From: Caballeronia jiangsuensis
GTDB lineage: Bacteria; Pseudomonadota; Gammaproteobacteria; Burkholderiales; Burkholderiaceae
Direction of reading: 5' to 3'
Assembly (NCBI GenBank): GCA_000648925.1
Contig: JFHF01000001.1
Coordinates: 310,001 to 374,000, forward strand
DNA: 64,000 nt
Positions 26,560 through 35,886 of the stretch are shown piece by piece. Made by a program: the position numbers and the translations under genes. A model generated the notes under the pieces. It saw only the letters and a list, made by a program, of their open reading frames with translations, had not been told where the DNA came from and made no database searches. Each line of letters begins with the position of its first letter. Positions within the stretch are counted from its first letter, which is position 1.

Positions 26560-26603
26560 GGTTCTCAACTTTTAGACGACCACTATTCCGGCCTGCTTGC
26601 CCT

Positions 26604-27671
26604 ATGCGTTTCGACCTCGAGTTGCCCTCGCAGCCCAGCGCTTCGCATCGCGTCGCGGTGCTGCTGATCAATCTCGGCACGCCGGACGCGCCCACGCCGC
26701 GGGCGGTGCGCAAGTATCTGGCGCAGTTTCTGTCCGATCCGCGCGTCGTCGAAATTCCGTCGCTCGTGTGGCAGGTCATTCTGCGCGCGCTGATCCTGCC
26801 GTTTCGCGGACGCGCGTCGGCCAGGAAATATGCGCAAGTGTGGATGCCCGAAGGCTCGCCGCTGCGCGTGCATACGGAAAAGCAGGTCGAGGGTCTGCGG
26901 CGGCTGTTCGCGGCGAACGACTATCACGTGATCGTCGATTATGCGATGCGCTATGGGTCGCCCGGCATCGGCGCGATGCTGAATCAATTGAAGCTCGAAG
27001 GCGCCGATCGCATTCTTCTTTTGCCGATGTATCCGCAATACTCGTCGTCCACGACAGCCACCGCGTTCGACGATGCCTTCGCCGCGCTCAAGCGCGTGCG
27101 CAATCAGCCGGAAATCCGCACGATCCGCCATTACGCGGATCATCCCGCGTATATCGGTGCGCTTGCCGAGCAAGTGCGCGATTATTGGCGACATCACGGC
27201 CAGCCGGATTTCGCCGCGGGCGACAAGCTCGTCTTGAGCTTTCACGGCGTGCCGAAGCGCACGATGGATCTCGGCGACCCGTATCACGACCAGTGCCAGT
27301 CGACCGGCTCGCTGCTCACGGCCGCGCTCGGGCTCACGCCGGTGGAATGCCGCGTCACGTTTCAGTCGCGCTTCGGCCGCGCGGAGTGGCTTCAGCCGTA
27401 CACCGCGCCGACGGTCACGGAACTCGGCGCGGGCGGCGTCGCGCGCGTGGACGTGTTCTGTCCCGGCTTCACGGCGGATTGTCTGGAAACGATCGAGGAA
27501 ATCGGCATCGAGGTGCGCGACGAATTTCTGAAGGCCGGCGGCAGGCATTTCCACCGGATTCCCTGTCTGAACGCAACGCCCGCGTGGATTAAAGGTCTCG
27601 GCGAAATCGCCGCGCAGCATCTGCAGGGGTGGCCCGTACAGACCGTGCAGCCGCTTTCCGCAGTGGCGTGA
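26604..27671 (+). CDS. hemH: Ferrochelatase
   Basis: A 355-residue ferrochelatase inserting Fe2+ into protoporphyrin IX, the last haem step. Seen in sequence: the start [23 protein letters not shown], the substrate-site block [14 protein letters not shown], the catalytic histidine in [35 protein letters not shown], and the acidic [15 protein letters not shown]. Length is normal. A TATAAT precedes it, and hslR follows after 25 nt, so the two are probably co-transcribed. Confidence 0.96.
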   Translation: MRFDLELPSQPSASHRVAVLLINLGTPDAPTPRAVRKYLAQFLSDPRVVEIPSLVWQVILRALILPFRGRASARKYAQVWMPEGSPLRVHTEKQVEGLRRLFAANDYHVIVDYAMRYGSPGIGAMLNQLKLEGADRILLLPMYPQYSSSTTATAFDDAFAALKRVRNQPEIRTIRHYADHPAYIGALAEQVRDYWRHHGQPDFAAGDKLVLSFHGVPKRTMDLGDPYHDQCQSTGSLLTAALGLTPVECRVTFQSRFGRAEWLQPYTAPTVTELGAGGVARVDVFCPGFTADCLETIEEIGIEVRDEFLKAGGRHFHRIPCLNATPAWIKGLGEIAAQHLQGWPVQTVQPLSAVA

Positions 27672-27696
27672 GCACGGCTTTTTCAAGCATTCACCC

Positions 27697-28104
27697 ATGA
27701 ACTACAAGATTTCGACGGAACCTGGCGCGCGTTTGCGCATCGATAAGTGGCTCTGGGCGGCGCGTTTCTTCAAGACGCGTTCGCTCGCGAGCGATGCGGT
27801 GGAAAAGGGCCGTGTGACGATCGGCGGGGCGAACGTGAAGCCGTCGAAGGACGTGCGTGTCGGCGATATCGTCGAGATCGATATCGAGCGGCTCGTGTGG
27901 CAGGTCGAAGTGCGCGGGCTATGCGACGTGCGCGGCCCGGCGACGGTCGCGCAGACGCTCTATGCGGAAACCGAGGAAGGCCGGGCGAAGCGCACGGCCG
28001 AAGCCGAGCGTCGCAGGACGTTCCGCGAACCCGCAGCCGGCTTGCAGGGCAGGCCGACGAAGCGCGACCGGCGGACTATCGACAAATTTTCTCGTTCGGA
28101 TTGA
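27697..28104 (+). CDS. hslR: Hsp15-like S4-domain RNA-binding protein
   Basis: A 135-residue S4-domain protein. The S4 motif LRIDKWLWAARFFKTRSLASDAVEKGRVTIGGANVKPS covers residues 11–48, and a basic tail (RAKRTAEAERRRTF…GRPTKRDRRTIDKF) follows. Hsp15 binds 50S subunits carrying stalled nascent chains and helps recycle them. Neighbouring hrcA, grpE, dnaK and dnaJ are also stress genes. Its last 29 nt overlap, in the opposite direction, the 3' end of a small exported-protein gene. Confidence 0.93.
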   Translation: MNYKISTEPGARLRIDKWLWAARFFKTRSLASDAVEKGRVTIGGANVKPSKDVRVGDIVEIDIERLVWQVEVRGLCDVRGPATVAQTLYAETEEGRAKRTAEAERRRTFREPAAGLQGRPTKRDRRTIDKFSRSD

Positions 28105-28237
28105 AGTAACTTTCGATGGTCGCGTGAACGCCACCGTACTCGGTGTTACGGTCCGTCACGACGCCGGACATGCAGATGGTGGTCGTTCCCGCGACGAGTA
28201 CCAGGGCGACCACCGCGATAGCAAAGGTCAGTTTCAT
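28076..28237 (-). CDS. Small exported protein, 53 aa, unknown function
   Basis: An ORF of 53 codons starts with ATG at 28237, after GGGGA at suitable spacing. It opens MKLTFAIAVVALVLVAGTTT, a signal peptide or single membrane anchor, followed by IC at residue 22. The remaining part, residues 23–53, is polar (TDRNTEYGGVHATIESYF) and has a second Cys near the end (EKICR). The two cysteines could form a disulfide in the periplasm; the first does not sit in a convincing lipobox. It overlaps the hslR 3' end by 29 nt on the opposite strand. Function unknown; the RBS and signal peptide make it credible. Confidence 0.62.
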   Translation of the reverse strand: MKLTFAIAVVALVLVAGTTTICMSGVVTDRNTEYGGVHATIESYFNPNEKICR

Positions 28238-28598
28238 GGTATCCCCGGAGAACGGGTTGCCCGGTCAGAAAGCGGCCGGTTCAGGAAACGGGCAAGGGCT
28301 GTAAGCGGATTGAAGCATTTCGTAGGATTAGGGTAAACGTGCGTCCTGCGGTGCTTGATTGAAGTGTAGGCGAGTCAGGGCTTTCCCTCAATCTGAAATT
28401 GCGCGCTGCGGCGAAGTGTGGGTTACCGGCCATTTCGGCGCCATCGGAGCGCTTGAATTGGTCCGAAAAATTCGCGCAAAAGCCTTGAAAATACCTGCGA
28501 CGCCCCAATTTCCGCCGCTAGTGCGAAAAACGCGATCCGGACTGCGCTCCGCCGCTTTCGCAACCGATTCAACTCAACAGCAATAGATATTGAGCGAC
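28238..28598 (+). promoter_or_regulatory. Intergenic region upstream of grpE with a heat-shock promoter
   Basis: The 361-nt gap holds no convincing further gene. A σ32-type promoter can be read at 28484–28510: CTTGAAA, 12 nt, then CCCCAATT, close to the heat-shock consensus CTTGAAA…CCCCATNT. It lies about 90 nt before the grpE start. No CIRCE element is seen. Confidence 0.65.
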
Positions 28599-29189
28599 AT
28601 GGAAAACACGCAAGAGAATTCAGCGAGCCAGAACCCGACGCCCGCCGACGAGAACGCGCGCCAGGCCGCAGACACCACCAGCACGGCGCAGGCCGCGCCG
28701 GCAGAAGCGGCAGCCACGCCGCAAGCCGCGCCGAACGACGCCGAGGCCGCGCTGGCCGAAGCGCAGGCCACCATCGCGGCGCTCAAGGAAGACTTCCTGC
28801 GCGCCAAGGCCGAGACGGAAAACGTCCGCCGCCGCAGCCAGGAAGATGTCGCGAAGGCGCATAAATTCGCCATCGAAAATTTCGCGGAGAACCTGCTGCC
28901 GGTGCTCGACAGCCTCGAAGCCGCACTCGCCGACCAGTCGTCGGATCTCGCCAAGGTTCGCGAAGGCGTCGAACTGACGCTGCGTCAGCTCACCGGCGCG
29001 TTGGAGAAGGGCCGCGTCATCGCGTTGAATCCTGTCGGCGAGAAATTCGATCCGCATCGCCATCAGGCCATTTCGATGGTTCCGGCCGAGCAGGATCCGA
29101 ACACCGTCGTCACGGTGCTGCAAAAGGGCTATGTGATCGCGGATCGCGTGCTGCGTCCGGCGCTCGTGACCGTCGCCGCGCCAAAGTAA
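28599..29189 (+). CDS. grpE: Nucleotide exchange factor GrpE
   Basis: A 196-residue GrpE homologue, the nucleotide exchange factor of DnaK. The N-terminal ~50 residues are low-complexity (A, Q, E-rich). A long coiled-coil helix follows ([39 protein letters not shown]), then the β-wing domain with [20 protein letters not shown] and [19 protein letters not shown] at 28599 is used; an in-frame TTG at 28590 is an alternative. A σ32-like promoter lies upstream. dnaK starts 249 nt downstream. Confidence 0.94.
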   Translation: MENTQENSASQNPTPADENARQAADTTSTAQAAPAEAAATPQAAPNDAEAALAEAQATIAALKEDFLRAKAETENVRRRSQEDVAKAHKFAIENFAENLLPVLDSLEAALADQSSDLAKVREGVELTLRQLTGALEKGRVIALNPVGEKFDPHRHQAISMVPAEQDPNTVVTVLQKGYVIADRVLRPALVTVAAPK

Positions 29190-29295
29190 CGCGCGGCCAG
29201 TGCGCCGTCGTTCCGGCCGCCTTCGCGGTCTTCGGCGGCGCAGCGAAAGATCGGCGTCGCACGAAAAAAGTTATAGACCTCATCGTGTTCAGGGT

Positions 29296-29324
29296 CTTGA
29301 AATCGAAACCGGCGCTCTTATCTT
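29296..29324 (+). promoter_or_regulatory. Candidate promoter before dnaK
   Basis: CTTGAAA (29296–29302) matches the σ32 −35 element. At the −10 position the match to CCCCAT is poor, but TATCTT (29319–29324) follows TTGAAA after 16 nt, a fair σ70 arrangement. An internal dnaK promoter is therefore plausible, not proven. Confidence 0.4.
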
Positions 29325-29438
29325 GCGTACAGGTATGAATTTTGGGCGTTCGGCCCGGTAAATCGGCAAAAGCCGGCGTCAGGCACGACACACCGCCGCC
29401 GCAACGCCACTGCGATCAAAGCTAGGAGAGTATAAAAA

Positions 29439-31394
29439 ATGGGCAGAATCATCGGCATCGACCTCGGCACCACGAATTCGTGCGTGGCGCTGATGGAAGG
29501 CAATCAGGTCAAGGTCATCGAGAATTCGGAGGGCGCGCGCACGACGCCGTCGATCATCGCGTACATGGATGACAACGAAATTCTCGTCGGCGCGCCTGCC
29601 AAGCGTCAGTCGGTCACCAATCCGCGCAACACGCTGTACGCGGTCAAGCGCCTGATCGGCCGCCGCTTCGAAGAGAAGGAAGTGCAGAAGGACATCAATC
29701 TGATGCCCTACAAGATCGTCAAGCACGACAACGGCGACGCATGGGTCGAGGCGCACGGCAAGAACCTCGCGCCGTCGCAGGTTTCCGCCGAAGTGCTGCG
29801 CAAGATGAAGAAGACCGCCGAGGACTACCTCGGTGAGCCGGTCACGGAAGCCGTGATCACGGTGCCGGCGTACTTCAACGACAGCCAGCGTCAGGCAACC
29901 AAGGACGCGGGCCGCATCGCCGGTCTGGAAGTGAAGCGCATCATCAACGAGCCGACGGCAGCCGCGCTCGCGTTCGGTCTGGACAAGGCCGAAAAGGGCG
30001 ACCGCAAGATCGCGGTGTTCGACCTGGGCGGCGGCACGTTCGATATCTCGATCATCGAGATCGCGGACGTGGACGGCGAAATGCAGTTCGAAGTGCTGTC
30101 GACGAACGGCGACACGTTCCTCGGCGGTGAAGACTTCGACCAGCGCATCATCGATTACATCATCGGCGAGTTCAAGAAGGAACAGGGCGTCGACCTGAGC
30201 AAGGACGTGCTCGCGCTGCAACGCCTGAAGGAAGCCGCTGAAAAGGCGAAGATCGAACTGTCGTCCACCGCGCAGACCGACATCAACCTGCCGTACATCA
30301 CGGCGGACGCGTCGGGTCCGAAGCACTTGAACCTCAAGTTCACGCGTGCAAAGCTCGAAGCGCTCGTCGAAGAGCTGATCGAGCGCACGATCGAACCGTG
30401 CCGCATCGCGATCAAGGATGCGGGCGTGAAGGTCGGCGACATCGACGACGTGATTCTCGTCGGCGGCATGACGCGTATGCCGAAGGTGCAGGAAAAGGTG
30501 AAGGAGTTCTTCGGCAAGGATCCGCGCCGTGACGTGAACCCGGATGAAGCCGTGGCCGTTGGCGCCGCGATTCAGGGCCAGGTTCTGTCGGGCGACCGCA
30601 AGGACGTGCTGCTGCTCGACGTGACGCCTTTGTCGCTCGGCATCGAAACGCTCGGCGGCGTGATGACGAAGATGATCAACAAGAACACGACGATCCCGAC
30701 GAAGCACTCGCAAGTGTATTCGACGGCCGACGACAACCAGGGCGCCGTGACGATCAAGGTGTTCCAGGGCGAGCGTGAAATGGCCGTGGGCAACAAGCTG
30801 CTCGGCGAGTTCAACCTCGAAGGCATTCCGCCCGCACCGCGCGGCACGCCGCAGATCGAAGTGACCTTCGACATCGACGCGAACGGCATTCTGCACGTGG
30901 GCGCGAAGGACAAGGCGACGGGCAAGGAAAACAAGATCACCATCAAGGCGAACTCGGGTCTGACGGACGCGGAAATCGACAAGATGGTGAAGGACGCCGA
31001 AGCCAACGCCGAGGAAGATCACAAGCTGCGCGAACTGGCCGATGCCCGCAACCAGGGCGACGCGCTGGTCCACAGCACGAAGAAGGCCGTCGCCGAATAC
31101 GGCGACAAGGTCGACGCTTCGGAGAAGGAAAAGATCGAAGCGGCGCTGAAGGACCTCGAAGAAACGCTGAAGAGCAATTCGAGCGACAAGGCCACGATCG
31201 AAGCGAAGGTCGAGGCGCTGGCTCAGGCCTCGCAGAAGCTCGGCGAAAAGATGTACGCCGACATGCAGGCGCAGCAAGGCGCGGCAAGCGCGGCGGCTGG
31301 TGCGGCAGGCGCGGGCGCATCGGCGGATGCGGGCGCGAGCCAGCACCACGACGATGTCGTCGACGCCGACTTCAAGGAAGTGAAGAAGGACTAA
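29439..31394 (+). CDS. dnaK: Chaperone DnaK (Hsp70)
   Basis: A 651-residue Hsp70 chaperone. The ATPase domain begins [18 protein letters not shown], with [34 protein letters not shown] and [13 protein letters not shown]. The linker/substrate domain starts near [19 protein letters not shown]. The lid ends in an A/G-rich tail and the conserved [15 protein letters not shown] good Shine-Dalgarno AGGAG precedes the ATG. It is flanked by grpE and dnaJ and followed by a strong terminator before dnaJ. Confidence 0.98.
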   Translation: MGRIIGIDLGTTNSCVALMEGNQVKVIENSEGARTTPSIIAYMDDNEILVGAPAKRQSVTNPRNTLYAVKRLIGRRFEEKEVQKDINLMPYKIVKHDNGDAWVEAHGKNLAPSQVSAEVLRKMKKTAEDYLGEPVTEAVITVPAYFNDSQRQATKDAGRIAGLEVKRIINEPTAAALAFGLDKAEKGDRKIAVFDLGGGTFDISIIEIADVDGEMQFEVLSTNGDTFLGGEDFDQRIIDYIIGEFKKEQGVDLSKDVLALQRLKEAAEKAKIELSSTAQTDINLPYITADASGPKHLNLKFTRAKLEALVEELIERTIEPCRIAIKDAGVKVGDIDDVILVGGMTRMPKVQEKVKEFFGKDPRRDVNPDEAVAVGAAIQGQVLSGDRKDVLLLDVTPLSLGIETLGGVMTKMINKNTTIPTKHSQVYSTADDNQGAVTIKVFQGEREMAVGNKLLGEFNLEGIPPAPRGTPQIEVTFDIDANGILHVGAKDKATGKENKITIKANSGLTDAEIDKMVKDAEANAEEDHKLRELADARNQGDALVHSTKKAVAEYGDKVDASEKEKIEAALKDLEETLKSNSSDKATIEAKVEALAQASQKLGEKMYADMQAQQGAASAAAGAAGAGASADAGASQHHDDVVDADFKEVKKD

Positions 31395-31402
31395 GCCGCA
31401 AG

Positions 31403-31433
31403 GGCGCGCGAGTGGCAACGCTCGCGCGCCTTT
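31403..31433 (+). terminator. Stem-loop terminator after dnaK
   Basis: A 10-bp perfect stem GGCGCGCGAG / CTCGCGCGCC with an 8-nt loop, followed by TTT. It starts 8 nt after the dnaK stop, so dnaJ may be expressed by read-through or its own promoter. Confidence 0.7.
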
Positions 31434-31630
31434 CGGTGGCACCACCGGGACGCGTCACGCGTCTTACGTGTAACGCGCCTGGCGAGCCTCACGGCTCTCC
31501 GGGCACGTTGTTTTTTCAGAGGCGTCTTGATTTAGGCGAGGCGCGCGAAGTTTTACGCGCGAGTCGAAGCAACGGACTCGCAGCATCTGACAGGAACCGT
31601 CGCGGGTAAGCGCGGCGGCATCGAACCGAC

Positions 31631-32767
31631 ATGGCGAAACGGGATTACTACGACGTTCTGGGCGTCGCGAAAAACGCGAGCGACGACGAGATCAAGAAGG
31701 CGTATCGCAAGCTCGCGATGAAGTATCACCCTGACCGCAATCCGGACAACAAGAAGGCGGAAGAGAATTTCAAGGAGGCGAAGGAAGCCTACGAAATGCT
31801 CTCCGACCAGCAGAAGCGGGCCGCGTACGATCAGTACGGCCACGCGGGCGTCGATCCGAACATGGCGGGCGCGGGCGCGCAAGGTTTCGGCGGTTTCGCC
31901 GATGCCTTCGGCGATATCTTCGGCGACATCTTCGGACAGGCCGCGGGCGGCGCTGCTCGCGGCGGACGCGGCGGACCGCAGGTGTATCGCGGCGCGGACT
32001 TGCGCTACAGCATGGAGATCACGCTCGAGCAGGCGGCGCACGGTTACGACACGCAGATCCGCGTGCCGAGCTGGGTGAACTGCAACGTCTGTCACGGCTC
32101 GGGCGCGAAGCCGGGCACCAAGCCGGAAACCTGCCCGACCTGTCACGGCCAGGGTCAGGTGCGCATGTCGCAGGGCTTTTTCAGCATTCAGCAGACGTGC
32201 CCGAAGTGTCACGGCAGCGGCAGCTACATCCCCGATCCATGCGCGAACTGCCACGGCGCGGGCAAGGTGAAGGAAACGAAGACGCTGGAAGTGAAGATTC
32301 CGGCGGGCATCGACGACGGCATGCGCATCCGCTCGGCGGGCAACGGCGAGCCGGGCATCAACGGCGGCCCGAACGGCGACTTGTACGTGGAAATCCACAT
32401 CAAGCAGCACACGGTGTTCGAGCGCGACGGCGACGACCTGCACTGCCAGATGCCGATCCAGTTCACGACGGCGGCGCTGGGTGGCGAGATCGAAGTGCCT
32501 ACGCTGGCGGGCCGCGCGAGCTTCACGGTGCCGGAAGGCACGCAGTCGGGCAAGACGTTCCGGCTGCGCGGCAAGGGCATCAAGGGCTTGCGTTCGAGCA
32601 TCGCCGGCGATCTCTACGTGCATGTGCAGGTGGAAACGCCGGTCAAGCTCACGGAACAGCAGCGCGATCTGCTGAAGCAGTTCGAAAAGTCGCTGGAACA
32701 GGGCGGCGCGCGGCATAGTCCGCAAAGCAAGAGCTGGTTCGACCGCGTGAAGAGCTTCTTCGACTGA
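31631..32767 (+). CDS. dnaJ: Co-chaperone DnaJ
   Basis: A 378-residue type I Hsp40. The J domain (residues 1–70) has the HPD tripeptide in [12 protein letters not shown] Gly/Phe-rich linker follows ([18 protein letters not shown]). The zinc domain has four CxxCxGxG repeats: [24 protein letters not shown] and CANCHGAG. The C-terminal substrate domain ends with [14 protein letters not shown]. It stimulates DnaK ATPase. It is 236 nt downstream of dnaK across a terminator-like hairpin. Confidence 0.98.
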   Translation: MAKRDYYDVLGVAKNASDDEIKKAYRKLAMKYHPDRNPDNKKAEENFKEAKEAYEMLSDQQKRAAYDQYGHAGVDPNMAGAGAQGFGGFADAFGDIFGDIFGQAAGGAARGGRGGPQVYRGADLRYSMEITLEQAAHGYDTQIRVPSWVNCNVCHGSGAKPGTKPETCPTCHGQGQVRMSQGFFSIQQTCPKCHGSGSYIPDPCANCHGAGKVKETKTLEVKIPAGIDDGMRIRSAGNGEPGINGGPNGDLYVEIHIKQHTVFERDGDDLHCQMPIQFTTAALGGEIEVPTLAGRASFTVPEGTQSGKTFRLRGKGIKGLRSSIAGDLYVHVQVETPVKLTEQQRDLLKQFEKSLEQGGARHSPQSKSWFDRVKSFFD

Positions 32768-32798
32768 TGCGGTTGAGTGCGGTGTACGTCGTGCGAGC

Positions 32799-34592
32799 AT
32801 GACGATGAAAACCGAAGAGCGCAGCGCGGTGTTCGCGCTGCTCGACGATTGCGATGCGACCGCCGAAAGGCGGTCGAGTCGTTTGTACACGGACTTCGCG
32901 CACGAACGCGTGTGCGTGGATGCGCGTGAGCTCGACGCGGTCTGCGGCGAGATCGAGCGCGATCTGCGAGGCGGTCTTCATGCGGTCGTCGTCGCGGATT
33001 ACGAGTTCGGGCGCGATCTCCAGTTCGGCAGCATCGGGCGCGGCGACGATCATGCGCTGCGCGTGCTGATGTTCCGCGAGTGCGCGCGTCTGTCGCGCGA
33101 TGAAGTCGACGCGTGGCTCGCCTCCGAAGGCGATGACCTGACGGCAGGCGTGGCCGGCATCGAAGCGAGCGTCACGCGCGATGAATTCGACACGTCGATC
33201 GCCGCCGTGCAGGACGCGCTGCGCGAAGGCGAGTCGTACCAGATCAACTACACGTTCCGGCTGAACTTCGACGTGTTCGGCGCGCCGCTCGCGTTGTATC
33301 GGCGATTGCGCGAGCGGCAGGCCGTGCATTACGGCGCGTTGATCGCGCTGCCGGATGGCAGATCGGTCGTGTCGTGCTCGCCGGAATTGTTCGTCGAAAA
33401 GCAGGGCGATCTGCTGCGCGCCCGGCCGATGAAAGGCACCGCGCCGCGCGACGCCGATCCCGAGGCGCTTCGTCACGATCCGAAGAATCGCGCCGAGAAC
33501 GTGATGATCGTCGATCTGCTGCGCAACGACATGTCGCGCGTGGCGGTCACGGGTTCGGTGAATGTGCCCGTGCTGTTTTCGGTCGAGCCTTACGCGTCGG
33601 TGTGGCAGATGACATCGACGATCGAAGCGCGCGTGATTCCCGGCACGTCGTTCGCCGGCATCGTGCGCGCGCTCTTTCCGTGCGGTTCGATCACCGGCGC
33701 GCCGAAGTATCGGACGATGCAGCTGATCGACGAAATCGAGAGCACGCCGCGCGGCCTCTATACGGGCGCGATCGGCTGGCTGGATGCGAGCGGCGATTTT
33801 TGCATGTCGGTGGCGATCCGCACGATCGTCGTCGATGCTGCGGGCAGGCGGGGCGTGCTCGGTATCGGCGCGGGCATCGTGCTCGATAGCGTCGCCGCCG
33901 ACGAATACGAGGAGTGTCTGTTGAAAGCACGCTTCCTGACCGGCGCGGACCCCGGCTTCGAGCTTTTCGAGACTATCTATGCGACGCGCGATGAAGGCGT
34001 TCGCCACTACGCGCGCCACGTCGCGCGATTGAAGGCCAGCGCCGCGTATCTCGGCTTTGCTTTCGACGAGCCCGCGATCTCGGCTCAAATCGAGCAGCAT
34101 TGCGCGGGATTCGACGCGGGCAAGCCGTACCGCATGCGCATCGCGCTGGACAAGAGCGGACGCATCGCGATGACGAGCGCGCCGCTCGCACCGTTGCCGT
34201 CGGATATCGTGGATGTGGTGCTCGCATCCGATCGCGGCTTCGCGCCGCAGTTGTCCGGCGATCCGCTGCTGCGTCACAAGACGACGCGCCGCGCCGACTA
34301 CGATCGCGCATGGAAAGCCGCCGAAGCCGAAGGCGCCTTCGACATGCTGTTCGTCAACGAACGCGGCGAGCTGACCGAAGGCGGCCGTTCCAGCGTCTTC
34401 GTGCAGATCGGCGGCCGTTGGTTCACGCCGCCCATCGACGCCGGCGTGTTGCCGGGCGTGATGCGCGCGGTGCTCATCGAAGAACTCCACGCCGCCGAAC
34501 GCACGCTGACGATGGACGACTTGCAGCAGGCCGAAGACCTGCTCATCAGCAACGCTTTACGCGGCGGCGTGAAGGCAAGACTTCGGCGCTGA
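32799..34592 (+). CDS. pabB-pabC: Fused aminodeoxychorismate synthase component I / 4-amino-4-deoxychorismate lyase
   Basis: A 597-residue two-domain protein for p-aminobenzoate (folate) synthesis. Residues 1–~380 are a chorismate-binding PabB domain: EGESYQINYTFRL, SCSPELFVEKQGD, RPMKGTAPR, RAENVMIVDLLRNDMSRVA, SITGAPKYRTMQLIDEIE and GIGAGIVLDSVAADEYEECLLKA. From about residue 385 a class IV aminotransferase-fold PabC domain follows: FELFETIYA, HYARHVARL, the PLP lysine in LLRHKTTRRADYDRA, NERGELTEGGRSSVFV and DAGVLPGVMR. It would convert chorismate plus ammonia to PABA, with a separate PabA amidotransferase elsewhere. It begins 31 nt after dnaJ. Confidence 0.94.
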   Translation: MTMKTEERSAVFALLDDCDATAERRSSRLYTDFAHERVCVDARELDAVCGEIERDLRGGLHAVVVADYEFGRDLQFGSIGRGDDHALRVLMFRECARLSRDEVDAWLASEGDDLTAGVAGIEASVTRDEFDTSIAAVQDALREGESYQINYTFRLNFDVFGAPLALYRRLRERQAVHYGALIALPDGRSVVSCSPELFVEKQGDLLRARPMKGTAPRDADPEALRHDPKNRAENVMIVDLLRNDMSRVAVTGSVNVPVLFSVEPYASVWQMTSTIEARVIPGTSFAGIVRALFPCGSITGAPKYRTMQLIDEIESTPRGLYTGAIGWLDASGDFCMSVAIRTIVVDAAGRRGVLGIGAGIVLDSVAADEYEECLLKARFLTGADPGFELFETIYATRDEGVRHYARHVARLKASAAYLGFAFDEPAISAQIEQHCAGFDAGKPYRMRIALDKSGRIAMTSAPLAPLPSDIVDVVLASDRGFAPQLSGDPLLRHKTTRRADYDRAWKAAEAEGAFDMLFVNERGELTEGGRSSVFVQIGGRWFTPPIDAGVLPGVMRAVLIEELHAAERTLTMDDLQQAEDLLISNALRGGVKARLRR

Positions 34593-34597
34593 ACGCA

Positions 34598-35746
34598 TCA
34601 CCACTCGGCGACGCTGCCGTCCGCATGACGCCACACCGGATTGCGCCAGCGATGTCCCACCTTCGCCATCTCGCGCACCTTCTCCTCGTTCACCTCGATG
34701 CCTAATCCCGGCCCCTGCGGGATCGTCACCATGCCGTCTTCGTACTTGAAGACTTCCGGATTTTTGATGTAATCGAGCAGGTCGTTGCCCTTGTTGTAGT
34801 GAATGCCGAGACTCTGCTCCTGAATGAACGCGTTGTAGCTCACCGCGTCGATCTGCAGGCAGGTCGCGAGCGCGATAGGACCGAGCGGGCAGTGCAGCGC
34901 GAGCGCGACATCGTAGGCTTCGGCCATCGTCGCGATCTTGCGGCATTCGCTCAGGCCGCCCGCATGCGACGCGTCCGGCTGAATGATGTCCACATAACCG
35001 CCCGCCAGAATGTGCTTGAAGTCCCAGCGCGAGTAGAGCCGCTCGCCGAGCGCGATCGGCGTGCTCGTCTGGTTGACGATATCGCGCAGCGCCTCGACGT
35101 TCTCCGACAGCACCGGCTCTTCGATGAACATCAGCTTGAACGGATCGAGTTCCTTCGCGAGCACTTTCGCCATCGGCTTGTGCACGCGGCCGTGAAAGTC
35201 GACGCCGATGCCCACGTTCGGACCGACCGCTTCACGCACGGCGCGCACGTTGTCGATGACGCCTTGCACCTTGTCGAAGGTATCGATGATCTGCAACTCT
35301 TCCGAGCCGTTCATCTTCACGGCCTTGAAGCCGCGATCGACCACCGCGCGCGCGTTGTTCGCGACATCGCTCGGACGGTCGCCGCCGATCCACGAATACA
35401 CCTTGATCTTGTCGCGCACCTGGCCGCCGAGCAACGCGTGAACCGGCACGCCGTGATACTTGCCGAGAATGTCCCACAGCGCCTGATCGACGCCCGCGAT
35501 CGCGCTCATGCCGATGGGACCGCCGCGATAGAAGCCGGAGCGATACATGACCTGCCAGAGGTCTTCGATATGGCGCGGGTCGCGGCCGACGAGGTAATCG
35601 GCGAGTTCATCGACGGCGGCGGCGACCGTATGCGCGCGGCCTTCGACGACCGGCTCGCCCCAGCCGGTGATGCCTTCGTCCGTTTCGATCTTGAGGAAGC
35701 ACCAGCGTGGCGGAACGATGAAGGTCTCGAGCTTCGTGATTTTCAT
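34598..35746 (-). CDS. dgoD: D-galactonate dehydratase
   Basis: A 382-residue enolase-superfamily acid-sugar dehydratase, the same length as E. coli DgoD and matching it throughout by recollection ([66 protein letters not shown]-terminal SVAEW). Metal and base residues: D183 and H185 in [15 protein letters not shown], Glu in [10 protein letters not shown], Glu in [12 protein letters not shown], and His in [10 protein letters not shown]. It converts D-galactonate to 2-keto-3-deoxygalactonate. The other dgo genes are not in the window. It is divergent from its probable regulator. Confidence 0.95.
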   Translation of the reverse strand: MKITKLETFIVPPRWCFLKIETDEGITGWGEPVVEGRAHTVAAAVDELADYLVGRDPRHIEDLWQVMYRSGFYRGGPIGMSAIAGVDQALWDILGKYHGVPVHALLGGQVRDKIKVYSWIGGDRPSDVANNARAVVDRGFKAVKMNGSEELQIIDTFDKVQGVIDNVRAVREAVGPNVGIGVDFHGRVHKPMAKVLAKELDPFKLMFIEEPVLSENVEALRDIVNQTSTPIALGERLYSRWDFKHILAGGYVDIIQPDASHAGGLSECRKIATMAEAYDVALALHCPLGPIALATCLQIDAVSYNAFIQEQSLGIHYNKGNDLLDYIKNPEVFKYEDGMVTIPQGPGLGIEVNEEKVREMAKVGHRWRNPVWRHADGSVAEW

Positions 35747-35800
35747 TGAGCGTCTCCTTGAAGGGATCTACATGTTAGCAAAAAGCCGCCGTTTAGGCAT

Positions 35801-35815
35801 ATTAATAGTATTATT
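35801..35815. promoter_or_regulatory. Candidate operator in the dgoD/dgoR intergenic region
   Basis: ATTAATA-g-TATTATT, a 7-bp imperfect dyad (one mismatch) in an AT-rich stretch between the two divergent genes. FadR-type GntR regulators bind such short dyads. For the regulator gene, CATAAT at 35855–35860 is a possible −10. The assignment is inference from position and symmetry. Confidence 0.4.
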
Positions 35816-35886
35816 GAATTCTGACGGACCTTTCGAAACATCAGCCGAATACTCCATAATCGTGCCCATACCTAAAGGAGACCATC

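Noticed and set aside
29379-31445. 688-codon open frame antisense to dnaK
   Set aside because: No ribosome-binding site or motif; it mirrors dnaK codons exactly.
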